DNA of 9,359 nucleotides from Methanobacteriota archaeon (lineage in GTDB: Archaea; Thermoplasmatota; Poseidoniia; Poseidoniales; Thalassarchaeaceae): contig NZXM01000015.1 in assembly GCA_002701965.1 (NCBI GenBank), forward strand, positions 1 through 9,359, read 5' to 3'. The position numbers and the translations under genes are program-made. The notes under the pieces were generated by a model. That model worked only from the letters and a program-made list of their open reading frames with translations. It was not told the DNA's origin and searched no databases. Numbering within the stretch: position 1 is the stretch's first letter; each line of letters starts with the position of its first letter. Below, piece after piece: positions 6,782 through 9,359 of this stretch.

Positions 6782-7138
6782 ATGGGTGAACATGAACATC
6801 ATACAATTCTTGGATTCGATCGATACGCATTCAACTTCTGGGTGCTGATGATATTCACTGCTATCGAAGTGGTTGCTGTAGCACTTACGTTCTCAATGAA
6901 GGGTACTGTGAGTATGGATGTCGTCGTATTCATTCTCGTATCGGTTGGAATTGTGAAGGGCGTTGGCATCTCTGCCATCTTTATGCATCTACAAGGTGAC
7001 CCTGACAGTCGAGTGCTCACCGCTACAGCACTGTTCCCAGTATTCTTCATCGTGGTTATGGTACTGTTCATCGGTTTGACCCACCCGGGTGCAGCGGATA
7101 CATTGCCAGCTTGGTGCCGCCCTGGATTCTACAGTTGA
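6782..7138 (+). CDS. coxD: Cytochrome c oxidase subunit IV (prokaryotic CtaF/CyoD type)
   Basis: This 118-residue protein has three membrane helices (about 15-37, 44-69 and 77-100). The second contains the conserved pattern of the prokaryotic subunit IV family: a Lys in mid-helix followed by FMHLQGDP (KGVGISAIFMHLQGDP). The subunit is non-catalytic and helps assemble or stabilise the oxidase. Its position as last gene after subunits II, I and III matches the ctaCDEF order. A short His-containing head (MGEHEHH) echoes the His-rich start of subunit III. Start is set by AGGAGGT 6 nt upstream. The symbol is a convention; ctaF would be equally apt. Confidence 0.85.
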   Translation: MGEHEHHTILGFDRYAFNFWVLMIFTAIEVVAVALTFSMKGTVSMDVVVFILVSVGIVKGVGISAIFMHLQGDPDSRVLTATALFPVFFIVVMVLFIGLTHPGAADTLPAWCRPGFYS

Positions 7139-7155
7139 GAAGGGTGAAACACATA

Positions 7156-7184
7156 TCCGAGCAGTGTCTCGGAGTTAACACTGC
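7156..7184 (+). other. Two mutually exclusive hairpins between coxD and tRNA-Ser
   Basis: TCCGAG (7156-7161) pairs with CTCGGA (7168-7173) around a 6-nt loop. Alternatively GCAGTGT (7161-7167) pairs with ACACTGC (7178-7184), which includes the first two bases of the tRNA. The two share bases and cannot coexist. The first could serve as an operon-end structure, but there is no T-run. ACATATC just upstream (7151-7157) is a possible TATA element for the tRNA. Confidence 0.4.
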
Positions 7185-7267
7185 GGACGTCGCTTAGCCT
7201 GGTAGAGCGCCGGATTTGAAATCCGGTGGTATTCGCCTCGGGAGTTCAAATCTCTCCGTCCGCGCCA
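7183..7267 (+). tRNA. tRNA-Ser(UGA), class II, with encoded CCA
   Basis: All elements fold by hand. The acceptor 7183-7189 pairs perfectly with 7257-7263; D-stem GCTT/GAGC (7192-7195/7205-7208) with GG in the loop; anticodon stem CCGGA/TCCGG (7210-7214/7222-7226) around TTTGAAA, giving anticodon TGA at 7217-7219. The 13-nt variable arm (7227-7239, GGT/GCC stem) is the class II mark of serine and leucine tRNAs. T-stem GGGAG/CTCTC (7240-7244/7252-7256) encloses TTCAAAT. The discriminator is G7264, as expected for serine, and CCA follows at 7265-7267. No intron. Confidence 0.96.
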
Positions 7268-7318
7268 ACAAAACTAACCATCGGTATTGATTTATGTTGG
7301 ACTATGTTGCTTGGTTTT

Positions 7319-8485
7319 ATGCGCATGATACCATTTGCTCTGACCCTCATTTTGATTTGTTCATCCATGGCTGGATGTATTGGTGGAGATAATGATGAGT
7401 ATGATTTCAATGGAATCGAATACGATCCTGCTTCACCCGCTCCTGACTTCACTCTCATTGATCAAAATGGGGGTTCCGTCACATTGTCCGATTTTGAGGA
7501 CAAAGTTGTCGTGATTGCATTCACATACACCATCTGTCCTGATGTTTGCTTGGCTATCGAAGCGAATCTCAATTATATCGATGATGAAATGTCCGATGAG
7601 GATGACTTGGTGATTCTATCCATCACAATTGATCCAGCGCGAGATACGCCGGAGCACCTTTTGGGATGGACCAATGTTCGCGGATATGAATGGCCACATT
7701 TGACCAGTTACAATCACAGCGAATTACAACATGTGTGGGATGATTACAGCCTGTTGGTCGACAACGATCACATCAACTCGGACCATTCGGACCACGGTGC
7801 GCATGGAGATCATTCTGGACATGATGAACACTCCGACCACGATAATCACAGTGAACACTCTGAAATGTCTCATCAAGTGGCAGTCTTATTCCCTGACAAT
7901 ACGACTGCATTGTATGACGGGTCTCATGACATGCTTCCTGAAGAAAATGCAACGGGCTGGAATTTGACCGAATCAACCATGTCGATGAACAATATCTCTC
8001 TGAATTATTCTGTGCATGAAACATGGGGACATAGTGTCAGTGGAATCAATGGTATTGATGCACCTGAATGGGATGCCAATAGTTCAGACAATTGGTATTG
8101 GAGTCTTCACATTTGGAATGAATCTAGCGAAGCATGGGAATCAAGCAATGTTGGAATTGATGAAGTCATGATCATGCAGGATACAGACCATATCGCTTGG
8201 GCGGCTTCGAATGCAAACTTGTCAATGCTACCTACACCCAGTGAGCATGAAGAAGAACACGATGACCATGAGGGTCACGATTCCGACGAACATGACATGT
8301 CTGATGAATTGTATGAAGTCGGTCACAACACGGTGACTTTCATCATCGACAAAGATGGGAAGAAACGGTTGGTATTCACTGGTTCGACTTGGTCTACTGC
8401 GGATTTCATGGAAGACTTGGAACATCTGCTACACAACGATTCTGGTGCCGAACACAGCGACCACTCCGACCATGACCACCATTGA
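7319..8485 (+). CDS. SCO1/SenC-family copper chaperone lipoprotein with His-rich and DUF4430-like insertion
   Basis: SCO proteins deliver copper to, or reduce, the CuA site of oxidase subunit II. The 388-residue form starts with a lipoprotein signal ending in the lipobox SMAGC (C20), so it is membrane-anchored outside. The thioredoxin-like core shows APDFTL (41-46), the copper-binding CPDVC (C73, C77), SITIDPARDTPE (101-112) and, much later, the distal ligand H336 in VGHNTVTFIIDKDG. The family is normally near 200 residues. Here about 180 residues are inserted between the two core halves: a tract with His at every third residue (156-180), a DUF4430-like segment (187-298) and a second acidic His-rich stretch (308-328). 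The C-terminus is also His-rich. I chose ATG 7319 because earlier in-frame starts overlap the tRNA or lengthen the signal; ATG 7304 and 7325 are alternatives. Its placement right after the oxidase supports a role in CuA assembly. Confidence 0.9.
   Translation: MRMIPFALTLILICSSMAGCIGGDNDEYDFNGIEYDPASPAPDFTLIDQNGGSVTLSDFEDKVVVIAFTYTICPDVCLAIEANLNYIDDEMSDEDDLVILSITIDPARDTPEHLLGWTNVRGYEWPHLTSYNHSELQHVWDDYSLLVDNDHINSDHSDHGAHGDHSGHDEHSDHDNHSEHSEMSHQVAVLFPDNTTALYDGSHDMLPEENATGWNLTESTMSMNNISLNYSVHETWGHSVSGINGIDAPEWDANSSDNWYWSLHIWNESSEAWESSNVGIDEVMIMQDTDHIAWAASNANLSMLPTPSEHEEEHDDHEGHDSDEHDMSDELYEVGHNTVTFIIDKDGKKRLVFTGSTWSTADFMEDLEHLLHNDSGAEHSDHSDHDHH
7784..7858 (+). other. His-every-third-residue tract in the SCO protein
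   Basis: Residues 156-180 of the SCO protein have His at 156, 159, 162, 165, 168, 171, 174, 177 and 180, separated by Asp, Ser, Gly, Glu, Ala or Asn. Nine consecutive x-x-H steps are regular enough to suggest a Cu/Zn-binding array rather than random composition. The DNA is a run of degenerate 9-bp units built on GAC/CAC codons. Confidence 0.8.
7877..8212 (+). other. DUF4430-like domain inserted in the SCO protein
   Basis: Residues about 187-298 resemble DUF4430 / transcobalamin C-terminal-like domains: a long strand region, then HSVSGINGIDAPEWD, then WYWSLHIWNESS with a following NVGIDEV and a final strand after MQDTDHIAWAAS. In that family the order is a V-x-S-I-x-G element, a W-x-x-x-V-N-G strand, a V-G-(I/V)-D element and a D-G-D-x-I-x-(F/W) strand. 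The match is by eye; a profile search would decide. Confidence 0.45.
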
Positions 8486-9359
8486 TGCAAAAACGCACCC
8501 TACGGGTGCGAACAGTCTTCAATAGGAAGTCCTCTGACGCAATTGTGCGACAACTGGCCCCACTGCTCGTTCTTCTCTTCGTGTTCACCTCTTTTTCAGG
8601 ATGTATTGGCGGTTCGAACGCCAGTTGGGGAACCGATGATGGGCAATATTCGGTTGTTATCGGTGATTCAGACAATGGTGGAAGTTCTACCAAAGATATG
8701 ACTGTGACCAATAAACTGGCATCCAGTTCTTCCAATCATGCAATTGGCGATGAGGAAATCATCGGTTGTGAAAACTCGACTTATTCGATTTCCGGGTGGC
8801 TAACTCAAACCAAAGTTTTCGATCAGCCACTAGTTTCGACCGCTGCAGTTGCTTCTTGGATGATTCTAGAAAAACCCTACAGTGAGGCCCAAGATGTCGA
8901 ACCTGGATCGGTTTTTGTTCAGATTGTTAGCAAGGAAGATGATTGGCCCTCACCAAACCAAGCGGAAGGTGTCCCCATTGTTGATGGTGCACTTACCAAT
9001 GGAAAAGCCAGTGAATTCCCACACAATGGTTGGGCATTGGTAGCCATAATCCCCGCCAATGAAAATGTGTTTGATGCCGTTATCCAAATGGATTCCAATC
9101 AAGCAGTTACACTGAATGGTTACATTCTCCAAGACGAGTACTATACTGAAAATCAAATTCAGGGCTGTGCGTTAGAAGCTTCCAGTAAGGGCTTGACTGG
9201 GCACTTTGTGGTTACCTCACTCACCTATGGTGACGATCGAGTAGTGAGTTCAAGCCAGGCATATGTTGCTGGCGACATACCGTTCATTGGTCGAGGCCTA
9301 TACACTACTGTACTTCTAATCTCGATAGTGGCCTCGGGAGCATTGTACATCTATTCACG
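8485..9359 (+). CDS. Lipoprotein of unknown function with C-terminal membrane helix (3' truncated by window edge)
   Basis: The frame stays open to the right edge (291 codons visible). A lipoprotein signal ends in SFSGC (C40), followed by IGG as in the SCO protein, so the protein is exported and lipid-anchored. A Ser/Asn/Asp-rich linker leads to a beta-rich domain (about 95-260) with C95 and C228, repeated hydrophobic strands and the segment HNGWALVAIIP (180-190). A probable membrane helix follows at 271-290. I do not recognise the family. The ATG at 8485 overlaps the SCO stop as TGATG, suggesting translational coupling and a related task in oxidase or copper handling. A GTG at 8545 is a serious alternative: it gives a compact 20-residue signal like that of the SCO protein and places the hairpin at 8494-8510 outside the gene. 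The coding call is firm; the start and function are not. Confidence 0.78.
   Translation, partial: MQKRTLRVRTVFNRKSSDAIVRQLAPLLVLLFVFTSFSGCIGGSNASWGTDDGQYSVVIGDSDNGGSSTKDMTVTNKLASSSSNHAIGDEEIIGCENSTYSISGWLTQTKVFDQPLVSTAAVASWMILEKPYSEAQDVEPGSVFVQIVSKEDDWPSPNQAEGVPIVDGALTNGKASEFPHNGWALVAIIPANENVFDAVIQMDSNQAVTLNGYILQDEYYTENQIQGCALEASSKGLTGHFVVTSLTYGDDRVVSSSQAYVAGDIPFIGRGLYTTVLLISIVASGALYIYS
8494..8510 (+). terminator. GC-rich hairpin just after the SCO stop (terminator or attenuator)
   Basis: CGCACCC (8494-8500), TAC, GGGTGCG (8504-8510) form a perfect 7-bp stem with a 3-nt loop, 9 nt after the SCO stop codon. There is no T-tract after it. It lies in the first codons of the next gene if that gene starts at 8485, or in a short spacer if it starts at GTG 8545. 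Confidence 0.45.

Noticed and set aside
6344..6802. 152-codon open frame on the minus strand over coxC
   Set aside because: Antisense to well-conserved coxC sequence and extends across the coxC-coxD junction; no ribosome binding site or domain.
7183..7267. tRNA-Ser as an integration site for a mobile element
   Set aside because: No integrase gene, no repeated 3' tRNA fragment and no change in gene type downstream; the flanking genes belong to the respiratory theme.
7226..7318. Upstream extension of the SCO reading frame
   Set aside because: The extension starts inside the tRNA-Ser gene and would bury the lipoprotein signal; ATG at 7319 gives a normal 20-residue signal.
8406..8735. 109-codon open frame on the minus strand at the SCO-lipoprotein junction
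   Set aside because: Opposes two plus-strand genes with clear lipoprotein signals; no homology recognised.

Overview
The window looks like chromosomal DNA from an archaeon, most likely a marine Thermoplasmatota lineage of the Marine Group II/III (Poseidoniales-like) kind. The lineage is an inference from several traits: lipoprotein signals ending in GCIGG, a small stand-alone archaeal TOPRIM protein, an aerobic A-type haem-copper oxidase, and a class II tRNA gene with an encoded CCA. There is no 16S rRNA or marker gene to settle it. I see no insertion sequence, integrase or CRISPR array.

Left part (1-2571). The 3' portion of a large SNF2/RapA-like helicase gene runs rightward off the left edge. 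It ends at 1865, directly against the end (1866) of a convergent gene for a small TOPRIM protein (RNase M5-related family). The 226 bp between the TOPRIM gene and the oxidase operon diverge and are rich in inverted repeats: an operator-like dyad, a G-run/C-run repeat, a C6-TAT-G7 palindrome, and a 9-bp stem-loop that would bury the ribosome binding site of coxB.

Centre (2572-7138). This is a complete four-gene terminal oxidase operon in the order subunit II, I, III, IV (the ctaCDEF order). Subunit II carries the CuA centre. Subunit I carries haem a, haem a3-CuB and intact D- and K-channel residues, so the complex should be an A1-type proton-pumping oxygen reductase. Subunit I is unusual: about 210 residues precede the oxidase core and form a signal peptide, an exported Reelin-like / choice-of-anchor V-like domain with a C-x-C-H motif, and an extra membrane helix. 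Subunits II and III also carry cysteine-containing insertions predicted to face outside. The genes are tightly packed (8 nt, a 4-nt overlap and 12 nt) with strong Shine-Dalgarno sites before subunits III and IV.

Right part (7139-9359). A tRNA-Ser(UGA) gene, preceded by two mutually exclusive hairpins, separates the operon from a lipoprotein SCO/SenC copper chaperone gene. The SCO protein has its CxxxC and distal His, but about 180 residues are inserted between them: a tract with His at every third residue, a DUF4430-like domain, and a second His/Asp/Glu-rich stretch. The SCO gene overlaps (TGATG) a second lipoprotein gene of unknown function that runs off the right edge, with a GC-rich hairpin just after the SCO stop.

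The working model is a respiratory locus: the four structural subunits plus a copper-delivery lipoprotein (SCO) for CuA assembly, and perhaps an uncharacterised accessory lipoprotein. The most novel elements are the N-terminal domain fused to subunit I, the modified SCO protein, and the structured leader of coxB.
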